In this document: one piece after another, positions 1-7,631 of the stretch
Numbering within the stretch: position 1 is the first letter of the stretch
Layout of the letters: each line of letters starts with the position of its first letter
Source: SIG469 sp964541215
GTDB lineage: Bacteria > Bacillota > Clostridia > Oscillospirales > Oscillospiraceae
DNA: 20,193 nt
Assembly (NCBI GenBank): GCA_964541215.1
Contig: CAZIPP010000015.1
Location: forward strand, 1 to 20,193
Direction of reading: 5' to 3'
Program-made: the position numbers and the translations under genes
Notes under the pieces: generated by a model
The model's database searches: none
Told to the model about the DNA's origin: nothing
The model's input: the letters and a program-made list of their open reading frames with translations, nothing else

Positions 1-632
1 ACAGCAGCTTTAACTGCTTTCAGTTCGTCCATCAAAGCTTCGTCTATATGGAGTCGACCTGCGGTATCAAGAAATACCATGTCGTTGCCGTGAGCATTGG
101 CATATTCTATGGAAGCCCTGGCGATCTCAACAGGATCGGATTGCCCCATCTGAAAAACAGGGATGTCAAGCTGACCGCCGACGACCTCGAGCTGTTTAAT
201 GGCAGCGGGACGATAAACGTCGCAGGCAACCAGAAGGGGACGTTTGCCGTTTTTCTTCATCAGACCGGCAAGCTTGGCGCCGTTGGTGGTTTTGCCAGCA
301 CCCTGAAGACCAACCAGCATAACTACTGTTGGGGGCTTGGAGGATATCTGAAGCTTCTGGCTCTCGCTGCCCATAAGCTTTGTCAGCTCTTCATTGACGA
401 TCTTAATGATCATCTGGGCAGGAGTAAGGCTTTCAAGCACATCGGAACCAACTGCGCGGGCAGTAACATCCGCCACGAACTGCTTGACGACCTTAAAGCT
501 TACGTCCGCTTCCAACAGAGCAAGCTTGACCTCACGCATGGCTTCCTTTACGTCAGCCTCGGTGAGACGACCTTTGCTTCTCAGCTTTTTGAATGAAGAT
601 GTCAGCTTATCGGAAAGACTTTCAAAAGCCAT
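1..632 (-). CDS. ffh: Signal recognition particle GTPase Ffh, N-terminal part (runs off the left edge)
   Basis: Ffh binds the SRP RNA and signal sequences of nascent membrane proteins and, with FtsY, delivers ribosomes to the translocon. The 210 visible residues hold the N-terminal four-helix N domain (about 1-95), followed by the start of the G domain. The P-loop GLQGAGKTT is at about 108-116 and the G3 motif DTAGR at about 189-193. The translation is open to position 1, so the rest of the G domain and the methionine-rich M domain lie outside the window. The ATG at 630-632 starts MAFESLSDKL, the usual Ffh N-terminus, and is preceded by an AGAAAGGA ribosome binding site. It lies 21 bases after ylxM, the standard Firmicute order, so the two are almost certainly cotranscribed. 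Confidence 0.97.
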   Translation of the reverse strand, partial: MAFESLSDKLTSSFKKLRSKGRLTEADVKEAMREVKLALLEADVSFKVVKQFVADVTARAVGSDVLESLTPAQMIIKIVNEELTKLMGSESQKLQISSKPPTVVMLVGLQGAGKTTNGAKLAGLMKKNGKRPLLVACDVYRPAAIKQLEVVGGQLDIPVFQMGQSDPVEIARASIEYANAHGNDMVFLDTAGRLHIDEALMDELKAVKAA

Positions 633-653
633 AGTTTATCCTTTCTTAAAGAA

Positions 654-1019
654 TCATTCGCTTATTGCTGCAAGGGCAGCATCTATCTCGTCGGCAAGAG
701 CGGTGACTTCACGTTCCTGCAGGAGCCCTCTGGCTATGTGCCGAAGTTCATCGGTAGCCCGGGTTATGCGGGAGATATTTTCGCTCATCGCCTTGTGTTT
801 TCTGATAAGTCCGATGCTCTGTTCGAGCTCTTCCATGCTGGCTTCGGATCGAACAATAGCGTCTCTTACACCCTGACGGGTAATGTTTTCGTTTTCGGCA
901 ATCTCTGCCAATGAAAGGTCTTGATTGTAGTAGCAGTCGAAAAGGTGACGCTGCTTTTCGGTAAGCGTATCGCCGTAAAAGTCCAGCAACAGTGACATTT
1001 CATAGTTGTCTCGCTTCAC
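654..1019 (-). CDS. ylxM: YlxM/p13-family helix-turn-helix protein of the SRP operon
   Basis: This 121-residue protein matches the YlxM (UPF0122) family, small HTH proteins encoded directly before ffh in Firmicutes and reported to affect SRP function. The N-terminus has the family pattern LLDFYGDTLTEKQRHLFDCYYNQDLSLAEIAE. It is followed by an HTH segment with ITRQGVRDAIVRSE at about 46-59, resembling sigma-factor region 4. The rest is a helical tail. The start is the GTG at 1017-1019, chosen because a good AAAGGAAGG site precedes it; an ATG seven codons in is the alternative. The gene is first in its transcript and is served by the promoter at 1062-1090. The precise biochemical role of the family is unsettled. 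Confidence 0.92.
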   Translation of the reverse strand: MKRDNYEMSLLLDFYGDTLTEKQRHLFDCYYNQDLSLAEIAENENITRQGVRDAIVRSEASMEELEQSIGLIRKHKAMSENISRITRATDELRHIARGLLQEREVTALADEIDAALAAISE

Positions 1020-1061
1020 GATTGACCTTCCTTTCAGTCTTTGCTTTTTTTAACCTGAGAC

Positions 1062-1090
1062 ATTGTACAACAAATACACTGTGATGTCAA
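1062..1090 (-). promoter_or_regulatory. Sigma-A promoter of ylxM-ffh
   Basis: On the minus strand, a perfect TTGACA (-35) at 1085-1090 is followed after 17 bases by TACAAT (-10) at 1062-1067. The bases upstream of the -35 are AT-rich. The predicted start, near 1055, gives a leader of about 35 bases before the ylxM GTG. This is a strong constitutive-looking housekeeping promoter. Confidence 0.85.
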
Positions 1091-1178
1091 GAGATTTTCT
1101 TTACAGCATGAAAATAATTTTATTATGTAAAAAATCCATTAATTTACGTTGAATAGATTTTCTTTTTTAGAAAAAGGA

Positions 1179-1186
1179 TGTATAAT
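1179..1186 (+). promoter_or_regulatory. Probable -10 element of the yfmF operon promoter
   Basis: A perfect TATAAT is at 1181-1186, preceded by TG. No convincing -35 lies at 16-18 bases; the closest TTGAAT, at 1149-1154, is too far away. Transcription would begin near 1193, about 35 bases before the yfmF ATG, whose GAAAGGA ribosome binding site is at 1215-1221. The site is back to back with the ylxM promoter without overlapping it. Confidence 0.5.
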
Positions 1187-1229
1187 ATATCTTTAGAATT
1201 AAAGTAATATATACGAAAGGACAGACCAT

Positions 1230-2501
1230 ATGGAAAACGCCACCCGCAGCCGGCTGCTGCCTGACGTATTTTTAACTGCCATTAAGACGGATAAGTTCAA
1301 ATCCGGAGCTATTTCGCTGAACCTTCTTCGCCCTCTTTGTGAAGAGGAAGCTTCAATGAATGCTCTTTTCCCGGTCATACTTCGCCGCGGAACAAAGGAA
1401 CACCCTGACCTTGTTTCCATTGCCGCAGAGCTGGACGAGCTTTACGGAGCTTCTATCGGCGCTGTGGTGCGTAAAAGGGGAGAGGTCCAGGTCATAGGAC
1501 TGAGCGTGGAAGTCAACGATGACCGATTTTTGCCCGAAGATGGGTTGTTGGAGAATATCTGTGATCTTATGGGAGAGATGCTTCTTCATCCTGTGACTGA
1601 TGGTGAAAAATTTGATGATGAGTATTTTGAGTCTGAGAAGAAAAATCTCATTGATACCATAAACGCAAGGATAAACGATAAAATATCCTATGCCCAGTCA
1701 CGTCTTATAGAGACCATGTGCTCCGATGAAGCTTACGGAATAGACAAAACCGGCAGTAAACAGCAGGCTGAAAATATAACCAATGAAGAGCTTTACCGTC
1801 ATTACCGCAATGTGCTGGAAACCTCCCGGATAGAGATAATTTATGTGGGCAGCGCAGACAGTCAGCGTGTAGCTGATGCCATGCTCACCGCGCTTGCTGA
1901 TATTCCCAGAGGAGAGATCGTCCCCACAGGCACTGTGACCGGGCATACTGTGGATGAATCAAAATATGTTGAAGATGTTATGGACGTAACTCAGGGCAAA
2001 CTATCCATTGGTTTCCGTACGGGTGTAACTGCTGCTGATGAAGACTACCCGGATATGGTGTTGTTCAACGCCGTATTTGGCGGCAGTCTGAACTCCAAAC
2101 TGTTTATGAACGTCCGGGAAAAATTGTCGCTTTGTTACTATGCCAGCTCCGGCCTTGAAAAATTCAAAGGACTGATGATCGTCAATTCCGGCGTTGAGTT
2201 TGAGAATTACCAGATAGCAAAAGATGAGATATTTGCCCAGCTTGAAGCCTGCAAAAAGGGTGATATTACCGAAGAGGAACTTGAGGGCGCAAGGAAATAT
2301 ATGCTCAACGCTTTGCGGTGCCAGGATGACTCCCTTGCCGCTCAGGAAGAAAGCGCGCTTAACCGTATCATAGGCGGTTATGACCGCACAGCGGCAGAGC
2401 TTGCCGAGCAGCTGAAAGTGCTGACCGCGGAAGATGTGGTCAGAGCAGCGAACAGGGTCTGTCTCGACACCGTATACTTTCTTAAAGGGGTGGAAAAATG
2501 A
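1230..2501 (+). CDS. yfmF: M16-family peptidase homologue YfmF, catalytic motif missing
   Basis: The 423-residue protein has the fold pattern of M16 (pitrilysin/insulinase) peptidases. At the place where the zinc motif HxxEH is expected, within about residues 45-75, it reads LVSIAAELDELYGASIG, so neither histidine is present and it should not bind zinc. The C-terminal half keeps M16-like segments such as LFNAVFGGSLNSKLFMNVREKLSLCYYASSG (residues about 273-303). This matches YfmF/YmfF, the inactive partner of YfmH. In Bacillus the pair has been linked to 5-aminopentanol modification of elongation factor P; that link is family knowledge and not visible here. Its stop overlaps the yfmH start (ATGA, 2498-2501), which suggests translational coupling and a stoichiometric complex. 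Confidence 0.9.
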   Translation: MENATRSRLLPDVFLTAIKTDKFKSGAISLNLLRPLCEEEASMNALFPVILRRGTKEHPDLVSIAAELDELYGASIGAVVRKRGEVQVIGLSVEVNDDRFLPEDGLLENICDLMGEMLLHPVTDGEKFDDEYFESEKKNLIDTINARINDKISYAQSRLIETMCSDEAYGIDKTGSKQQAENITNEELYRHYRNVLETSRIEIIYVGSADSQRVADAMLTALADIPRGEIVPTGTVTGHTVDESKYVEDVMDVTQGKLSIGFRTGVTAADEDYPDMVLFNAVFGGSLNSKLFMNVREKLSLCYYASSGLEKFKGLMIVNSGVEFENYQIAKDEIFAQLEACKKGDITEEELEGARKYMLNALRCQDDSLAAQEESALNRIIGGYDRTAAELAEQLKVLTAEDVVRAANRVCLDTVYFLKGVEK

Positions 2502-3784
2502 CAAGAATCGACTATCCCGGACTTGGGGAGACCGTTTATACAGATACTCTTGAAAACGGGCTGAAGCTGGTGGTGGTACCTAAAAAGGGCTTTGCCAGAG
2601 CCGACGCGTTTTTTGCAACCAATTACGGCTCGGTTGATACAAAATTCTTCCTTGACGGAAAATGGCAGACTTCTCCCGCGGGGGTTGCTCACTATCTTGA
2701 GCACAAGATGTTTGATATGCCTGATGGAAACGCTCTTCAGAAGCTGTCGTCCTACGGCGCAAGTCCCAATGCATTTACAAGCTATGAAATGACAGCCTAT
2801 TATTTCACCGCCACTGAGTATTTTGACGAGTGTCTTCGTGAACTTTTGACTTTTGTTTCCACCGGCTACTTTACAGAAGAAAGCGTTGAAAAAGAACGCG
2901 GCATCATTTCCCAGGAAATACGTATGTATGAGGATAACCCCAACAGTCAGGTGGGAGAGCGTCTTTTTGAGATAATGTACCACAATCACCCTGTCAGAGT
3001 GTCTATTGCGGGAACTGTGGAAAGCATCGCTGATATTACTGCCGAAACTCTTTACAGCTGTCACAGGGCGTTTTACGACCCGTCCAATATGTGCCTTATC
3101 GTTTGCGGCGACTTTGATCCCGAGCACATTAAGGACATCGCGAAGGAAGTGCTGCCCGCAAATGCAGCCACTGTTTCTGACCGTGACTACGGTGAGGCTG
3201 AACCGGATACAGTCGTCTCCCACTACTGCCGTCGTGAGATGGAAGTTGGCGCGACCATCTTTGAACTTGGGTTCAAGCTTCCTGAGACCACCGGCGGCAG
3301 GGAAGGATACAAGACTGAGCTTATCGGTGAGCTTGCTTTTCAGGTTTTGTGCGGAGGATCTTCCCGACTGTTTGCGAAGATGTATTCCGAAGGGCTTATC
3401 AACGGCACTTTCAGCGGCGGATACGAGAGCATAAAGCATACTTCCATGGTAGTTGCGGGCGGTGAAAGCGAGCAGCCTGAAAAGGTAAGGGACGAGCTTA
3501 TAGCCGAGGCGGAAAGAATAGTAGCGGGTGATGTGGATATGGATCTTTTCCGTCGCCTGAAAAAGGCATCCTACGGTCGCCATCTTTCTGAGCTGGACTC
3601 TTTCTCCGGCATCTGTTACGGTATGGCTTCCTCTGTATTTGACGACTGCAACCTTTTTGATTTTGCCGACATCTACGATGAGATCACATGGGAAGACGTC
3701 AGAGACTTTTTGAAGCTTGCCATTACAAACGAAAGAGCCGCATTGTCGGTTATTGATCCACTGAAAGGCGGAGAAGAAGAATGA
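2498..3784 (+). CDS. yfmH: M16-family zinc metallopeptidase YfmH
   Basis: This 428-residue protein is the catalytic partner of the M16 pair. The zinc and catalytic motif HYLEH is at residues 65-69. The family's distal glutamates appear in EKERGIISQE, where E140 is the likely third zinc ligand and E133 the accompanying acid. The C-terminal half carries a second M16 domain with FQVLCGGSSRLFAKMYSEGLI. The start overlaps the yfmF stop by four bases, and the stop overlaps the lgt start in the same ATGA way at 3781-3784. M16 peptidases usually work as two-domain clamshells, and the YfmF/YfmH heterodimer would supply one active and one inactive half. Natural substrate is not known from sequence. Confidence 0.92.
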   Translation: MTRIDYPGLGETVYTDTLENGLKLVVVPKKGFARADAFFATNYGSVDTKFFLDGKWQTSPAGVAHYLEHKMFDMPDGNALQKLSSYGASPNAFTSYEMTAYYFTATEYFDECLRELLTFVSTGYFTEESVEKERGIISQEIRMYEDNPNSQVGERLFEIMYHNHPVRVSIAGTVESIADITAETLYSCHRAFYDPSNMCLIVCGDFDPEHIKDIAKEVLPANAATVSDRDYGEAEPDTVVSHYCRREMEVGATIFELGFKLPETTGGREGYKTELIGELAFQVLCGGSSRLFAKMYSEGLINGTFSGGYESIKHTSMVVAGGESEQPEKVRDELIAEAERIVAGDVDMDLFRRLKKASYGRHLSELDSFSGICYGMASSVFDDCNLFDFADIYDEITWEDVRDFLKLAITNERAALSVIDPLKGGEEE

Positions 3785-4728
3785 TTAACATCCTTGCAAG
3801 CCCTATATATTTTCCCGGTCTTGGTATTGAGATAAATCCATCAAACGTGGCTTTTTCCATTGGAGGTCACAATTTCTACTGGTACGGTATCATCATAGCC
3901 GTCGGCTTTTTGCTGGCGGCTCTGTATGGCATGAAGCGTGCAGAACAGTTCGGCCTGACTCAGGATAACATCATTGACCTGCTTATTTGTGCTGTCCCCG
4001 CTGCAATAATCGGTGCAAGAGCATATTACTGCATTTTCAACTGGGCAGAATACGCCGAAAACCCCATTTCCGTATTGTACATATGGAATGGTGGTCTTGC
4101 AATATACGGCGCCGTCATTGCTGCTGCCATTACTGTGGTCATTTTCGCGAAGGTGAAGAAAATCAAACCCGGTGCGATGCTGGATATTGGCGGCCTTGGT
4201 ATGTTGATAGGTCAAATGATCGGACGCTGGGGCAACTTCATCAACCGTGAAGCCCATGGCGTTGAGTGTACCAATACTCTTCGCATGGGTCTGATGAATG
4301 CGGCAGGCAAGTGGGAGTTTTATCATCCTACCTTCCTTTATGAATCCCTCTGGAATCTGGTCGGCTTTGTACTGCTGCACTTTTTCTCGAAAAAGTACCG
4401 CAAGTTTGACGGTCAGATATTCCTGATGTATCTTTGCTGGTACGGTTTTGGCAGAGGCATAATAGAAGGACTGCGTACAGACAGCCTGTATTTATTCGGA
4501 ACCGGTCTGCGTATTTCTCAGTTCCTTGGCTACGCATCTTTTGTGGTCTGCCTTGTGATACTGTTTATCAAGCTTGTATTTAAAGACAATGATCCTGCCG
4601 ATATGCAGGTTTGGAAGTTCAACCACCCTGTTACTGAGACTGCTGTTGGTTCCGATGAAGGAGAGGCAGCGTCTTCCGAAACAGATGAGGATGCTAAAGG
4701 AGAAGAAGATGAGTGCAATACTGATTGA
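3781..4728 (+). CDS. lgt: Phosphatidylglycerol-prolipoprotein diacylglyceryl transferase
   Basis: Lgt is a membrane enzyme that transfers diacylglycerol from phosphatidylglycerol to the lipobox cysteine of prolipoproteins, the first step of lipoprotein maturation. At 315 residues it has several hydrophobic spans and the family signature GRWGNFINREAHG at 148-160. It also has HPTFLYES at 182-189 and GRGIIEGLRTDSL at 224-236, with the conserved arginines and glutamate. The last 35 or so residues form an acidic, poorly conserved tail (SDEGEAASSETDEDAKGEEDE region) beyond the usual end of the family. The start is coupled to the yfmH stop, and the folD ribosome binding site and start codon lie inside the tail's coding sequence. 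Confidence 0.96.
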   Translation: MINILASPIYFPGLGIEINPSNVAFSIGGHNFYWYGIIIAVGFLLAALYGMKRAEQFGLTQDNIIDLLICAVPAAIIGARAYYCIFNWAEYAENPISVLYIWNGGLAIYGAVIAAAITVVIFAKVKKIKPGAMLDIGGLGMLIGQMIGRWGNFINREAHGVECTNTLRMGLMNAAGKWEFYHPTFLYESLWNLVGFVLLHFFSKKYRKFDGQIFLMYLCWYGFGRGIIEGLRTDSLYLFGTGLRISQFLGYASFVVCLVILFIKLVFKDNDPADMQVWKFNHPVTETAVGSDEGEAASSETDEDAKGEEDECNTD

Positions 4729-5557
4729 CGGAAAAAAAGTAGCTGCCGACTGCAAGAAAGAGATCGCAAAGCAGGTAGAACAGCTTAGCGGAAGAAAGCC
4801 CGGTCTGGCAGTCATAATCGTTGGAAATAACCCCGCTTCAAGAGTGTATGTAAACAGCAAACGCAAGGACTGTGAGGAATGCGGCATCAATAGCTACGAA
4901 TACGCATTGCCGGAGGAAACCACGCAGGAAGAGCTGGTGGAGCTGGTTCATAAGCTCAATGCAGACCCGGAAGTAGATGGTGTACTGTGTCAGCTGCCGC
5001 TGCCCAAGCACCTTGATGCTGATGCTGTTATTGAAAACATTGATCCTGATAAGGACGTTGACTCTTTCCATCCCTTCAGCGTTGGCAGAATGGTGCAGGG
5101 CAAAAACGGTTTTGTACCCTGTACGCCGGCAGGTATTATGAAACTGCTTGAAGCTTATGATATTGACCCCGCAGGCAAGCATTGTGTTGTGGTTGGACGT
5201 TCCAATATCGTAGGCAGACCAATGGCCATGCTTATGCTGCATAGTGATGCAACAGTTACGATGGCTCATTCCAAAACTGCTGACCTTGCTGCTTTTACCC
5301 GCCAGGCTGATATACTTGTCTGTGCCGTTGGTAAGCGAGACATGATTACTGCCGACATGGTGAAGGAAGGGGCAGTCGTTATTGACGTTGCCATGAACCG
5401 TAACGATGAAGGCAAGCTTTGCGGTGACGTTGTATTTGACGAAGTAAAAGAAAAAGTATCATATATTACCCCTGTTCCCGGTGGTGTTGGTCCGATGACA
5501 CGGGTCATGCTGCTGGAGAATACAATGACTGCGTATAATAATCATATAGGAGGATAA
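4709..5557 (+). CDS. folD: Bifunctional methylenetetrahydrofolate dehydrogenase / methenyltetrahydrofolate cyclohydrolase
   Basis: FolD interconverts 5,10-methylene-, 5,10-methenyl- and 10-formyl-tetrahydrofolate using NADP(H) in the cytosol. From the ATG at 4709 the protein is 282 residues, the family's normal length. It contains ASRVYVNSKRKDCEECGI with the catalytic YxxxK, GVLCQLPLP, CTPAG, VVGRSNIVGRP in the nucleotide-binding domain, and the C-terminal signature PGGVGPMTR. An in-frame upstream ATG exists, but 4709 is chosen for its good AAAGGAG site at 4696-4702 and the standard MSAILIDGK start. It overlaps the lgt end by 20 bases. In acetogenic or fermentative anaerobes FolD feeds one-carbon units to purines and thymidylate. 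Confidence 0.96.
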   Translation: MSAILIDGKKVAADCKKEIAKQVEQLSGRKPGLAVIIVGNNPASRVYVNSKRKDCEECGINSYEYALPEETTQEELVELVHKLNADPEVDGVLCQLPLPKHLDADAVIENIDPDKDVDSFHPFSVGRMVQGKNGFVPCTPAGIMKLLEAYDIDPAGKHCVVVGRSNIVGRPMAMLMLHSDATVTMAHSKTADLAAFTRQADILVCAVGKRDMITADMVKEGAVVIDVAMNRNDEGKLCGDVVFDEVKEKVSYITPVPGGVGPMTRVMLLENTMTAYNNHIGG

Positions 5558-5560
5558 TAA

Positions 5561-6133
5561 ATGTCTTTTGTTAATGAAATTCTGGGAACTGCTACTGAAC
5601 TTTTTGAAAAAGCAACACAGAAATCTACCTACTATGCTCAGATAGCAAAGCTGAATGTTAAGATAACTGCCGAAAACAGCGGTCTTAAAGATCTTTACGC
5701 TCAGCTGGGTAAGGCGTATTTTGAAGGGCTCGAAAGCGGAGAAGCTGAATCCGCTGAGTTTGCCCGTGAGATATGTGAGAAGATCGTTGAATCAAAAAGC
5801 AAGATAGAAAGCTATCAGGCTGAGATCGAGCAGATGAAGGAAGCTGAAGCAGCTGCCAGCGCTGCCGCTGCTGAAGCCAAGGCTGAGAAAAAAGCAGCTG
5901 CCGAAGCTGCAAAAGCTGCCGCCGCCGCTGAAAAGGCTGCGGAGGAAGAAGAAATAGAGATCACTATCGAAGTGGTCGCTGAGGCAGAAGAAACAGCTGA
6001 AGCTGTTGCGGAAGAGGTTGCTGAAGAAGTTGAAGCAATTGAAGCAGAAGTGGCCGAAGCAGCCGAGTCTGTTGTCCCTCCTGTCGCAACGCTCTATGTA
6101 GACGAATCCGCTGATAGTGAGAATAAGGAATAA
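5561..6133 (+). CDS. Ala/Glu-rich helical protein of unknown function
   Basis: The 190-residue protein has two parts. Residues 1-95 form a predicted helical domain (ATQKSTYYAQIAKLNVKITAENSGLKDLYAQLGKAYFEGL) that resembles a group of clostridial proteins in which such a segment is often followed by a zinc ribbon; no cysteine pair follows here. From about 95 the sequence is coiled-coil-like and nearly all Ala, Glu and Lys, then acidic, ending VVPPVATLYVDESADSENKE. No signal peptide or membrane segment is seen. The ribosome binding site AGGAGG at 5549-5554 overlaps the folD end, and the start lies three bases after the folD stop. It is the last gene of the yfmF operon, ahead of the repeat at 6139-6254. 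The resemblance to that group is from memory and moderate. Confidence 0.8.
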   Translation: MSFVNEILGTATELFEKATQKSTYYAQIAKLNVKITAENSGLKDLYAQLGKAYFEGLESGEAESAEFAREICEKIVESKSKIESYQAEIEQMKEAEAAASAAAAEAKAEKKAAAEAAKAAAAAEKAAEEEEIEITIEVVAEAEETAEAVAEEVAEEVEAIEAEVAEAAESVVPPVATLYVDESADSENKE

Positions 6134-6138
6134 TAAAG

Positions 6139-6254
6139 AGCTGTTATTCCGAACAAAAATAGCTGTCATCTCGAACGTCAGCGAAGCTGACGGAGAGATC
6201 CCCTTCATAAGATGGGGATTCCTCCATTGCTGCGCAATGTTCGGCATGACAGCT
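6139..6254 (+). repeat. Intergenic palindromic repeat, copy A (head-to-head double unit)
   Basis: A degenerate left arm, AGCTGTTATTCCGAAC, is at 6139-6154. The main palindrome is 6161-6254. Its outer arms AGCTGTCATCTCGAAC (6161-6176) and GTTCGGCATGACAGCT (6239-6254) pair over 16 positions with one mismatch and one wobble. Inside are hairpin 1 GTCAGC-GAA-GCTGAC (6177-6191), an inner stem GGAGAGATCCCC (6192-6203) with GGGGATTCCTCC (6214-6225), and hairpin 2 ATTGC-TGC-GCAAT (6226-6238). All elements abut, giving a possible four-way junction. The copy fills the gap between a plus-strand operon and the convergent obgE. It shares its arms with the units at 8722-8909 and 14315-14404. Confidence 0.85.
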
Positions 6255-6263
6255 TTTCTTTTT
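6154..6263. terminator. Probable bidirectional terminator formed by repeat copy A
   Basis: The outer stem of the repeat is followed on the plus strand by TTTTCTTTTT (6254-6263). On the minus strand it is followed by ATTTTTG (from 6160 downwards). This fits termination of both the yfmF-lgt-folD operon and obgE, whose stop codon lies inside the plus-strand T tract. The interpretation is from structure only. Confidence 0.5.
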
Positions 6264-7533
6264 ATTTCACATAATCAAATTCAAGGTCGTAAATGCTTAC
6301 GGTGTCGCCCTCGTTGATGCCCATGGCTTCAAGACGGTCAAACAATCCGCTTTTTCGAAGCTGACGGTCGAAGTACATTCTCGATTCGTAGTCGTCAAAG
6401 TTGATATCGTTTACAAGTCTTGACATCCATCCGCCGCTGATTATCCACAGGTCATCATAATGCTCGATCTTAATGTCCTCAACGTTGCCTGCTTCGGCAG
6501 GTTTTTTGACGTATTCCGGTTCGTAAACGATGACAGGGGGAAGCTGACGCAGCTTTGCGGCTACAGCGTCAATAAGCTCCTTTACACCCATATGAGCGGC
6601 GGCAGATATCTCAAATACCTCGCAGCCGCATTCCTCCGCGCGTTCTTTGAGACGCTGGAAGTTTTCGGTGTTTTCGGAAATGTCGCTCTTGTTGGCGGCT
6701 ACTATCATGGGACGGTCAGCCAGTTCAGGACTGTAATCAGCCAGTTCCTTGTTGATGGCATCAAAGTCGTCCACAGGGTCACGCCCTTCACTGCCGGAAA
6801 CGTCCACCACGTGGACCATCAGACGGCAGCGGTCTATATGACGAAGGAAGTCGTGACCAAGTCCGGCACCTTCCGCAGCGCCTTCAATAATTCCGGGGAT
6901 GTCTGCCATAACAAATGAGAAGCCTTCCTCAATATAAACAACACCCAGATTGGGGAACAGGGTAGTGAAATGATAGTTTGCTATTTTGGGGTTGGCATTG
7001 GTAACAACAGACAGCAAAGTGGATTTGCCCACGTTGGGGAAGCCTACCAGACCCACATCTGCCAGCAGCTTCAGCTCAAGGATAACATCCTTGCTTTCGC
7101 CGGGCAGACCGGCTTTTGCAAAACGGGGAACCTGACGGGTTGGCGTGGCAAAATGCTTATTGCCCCAACCGCCTCTGCCGCCTTTACAGAGGATGTAATC
7201 CTCGCTGTCGGACATGTCTTTGATTATTTCACCGGATTCCTGATCTCGGACGATGGTACCGCGGGGAATACGGATAATAAGATCCTGACCGGTCTTGCCT
7301 TTGCAGCGCTTACTGGCGCCGTTGACACCGTTTTCGGCAACGTATTTTCTTTTGTAACGGAAGTCCATCAGGGTAGAAAGGTTGTCGTCTACTCTCAGTA
7401 TAACGTTGCCGCCATTACCGCCGTCACCGCCGTCGGGTCCACCGTTGGCTACATATTTTTCTCTGTGGAAGGACACGGCACCGTGACCGCCGTCACCGGC
7501 CTTGACCTTGATTGAAGTTTTATCGACAAACAT
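6262..7533 (-). CDS. obgE: Ribosome-assembly GTPase Obg/CgtA
   Basis: Obg is an essential GTPase that binds the 50S subunit and helps late assembly and stress signalling. From the ATG at 7531-7533 the protein is 423 residues. It has the glycine-rich Obg domain (about 1-157, with GGDGGNGGNV), then G motifs GFPNVGKST (164-172), DIPGIIEG (211-218) and NKSD (281-284), with SAA at 310-312 as the G5 loop. A C-terminal OCT-like domain ends at FDYVK. An ATG three codons earlier (7540-7542) is in frame, but the AAGGA site overlaps it and sits eight bases before 7533, and MFVDKTSIKVKAGDGG is the usual Obg start. It lies after rpmA, the common Firmicute order, but a terminator and a separate promoter lie between. 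Confidence 0.95.
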   Translation of the reverse strand: MFVDKTSIKVKAGDGGHGAVSFHREKYVANGGPDGGDGGNGGNVILRVDDNLSTLMDFRYKRKYVAENGVNGASKRCKGKTGQDLIIRIPRGTIVRDQESGEIIKDMSDSEDYILCKGGRGGWGNKHFATPTRQVPRFAKAGLPGESKDVILELKLLADVGLVGFPNVGKSTLLSVVTNANPKIANYHFTTLFPNLGVVYIEEGFSFVMADIPGIIEGAAEGAGLGHDFLRHIDRCRLMVHVVDVSGSEGRDPVDDFDAINKELADYSPELADRPMIVAANKSDISENTENFQRLKERAEECGCEVFEISAAAHMGVKELIDAVAAKLRQLPPVIVYEPEYVKKPAEAGNVEDIKIEHYDDLWIISGGWMSRLVNDINFDDYESRMYFDRQLRKSGLFDRLEAMGINEGDTVSIYDLEFDYVK

Positions 7534-7577
7534 GAAAATCATCCTTAATGTCGTCAGTATTTATTATTGTGTGTGAT

Positions 7578-7586
7578 ATTATACCA
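7578..7586 (-). promoter_or_regulatory. Extended -10 promoter for obgE
   Basis: On the minus strand TGGTATAAT, an extended -10 element (TGnTATAAT), lies directly after the T tract of the rpmA terminator. A -35 at the normal distance would fall in the terminator hairpin and is poor. Predicted start near 7571, about 38 bases before the obgE ATG. Confidence 0.6.
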
Positions 7587-7588
7587 CT

Positions 7589-7621
7589 AAAAAGACCGGA
7601 GCAAAAGTGTTTTGCTCCGGT
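7589..7621 (-). terminator. Intrinsic terminator after rplU-prp-rpmA
   Basis: A perfect 12-bp stem pairs 7595-7606 with 7610-7621 around a GTG loop. In the minus direction it is followed by CTTTTT. It starts about 10 bases after the rpmA stop. The GC-rich base (ACCGGAGC) and T tail make it a standard Rho-independent terminator. Confidence 0.9.
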
Positions 7622-7631
7622 CCTTTAAAAA

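Noticed and set aside
48..876. Two plus-strand open frames over ffh and ylxM
   Set aside because: The minus strand encodes clear Ffh (P-loop, DTAGR) and YlxM; the plus-strand frames match nothing.
2378..3583. Minus-strand open frame of 401 codons across yfmF/yfmH
   Set aside because: It is the shadow of a well-supported M16 peptidase gene and shows no family resemblance.
6161..6254. Possible tRNA or tmRNA-like gene, because the copy folds as a cloverleaf
   Set aside because: Stem lengths do not fit (16-base outer stem, 12-base inner stem), the T-arm and anticodon arm consensus are absent, and the arms recur in other copies that are not cloverleafs.
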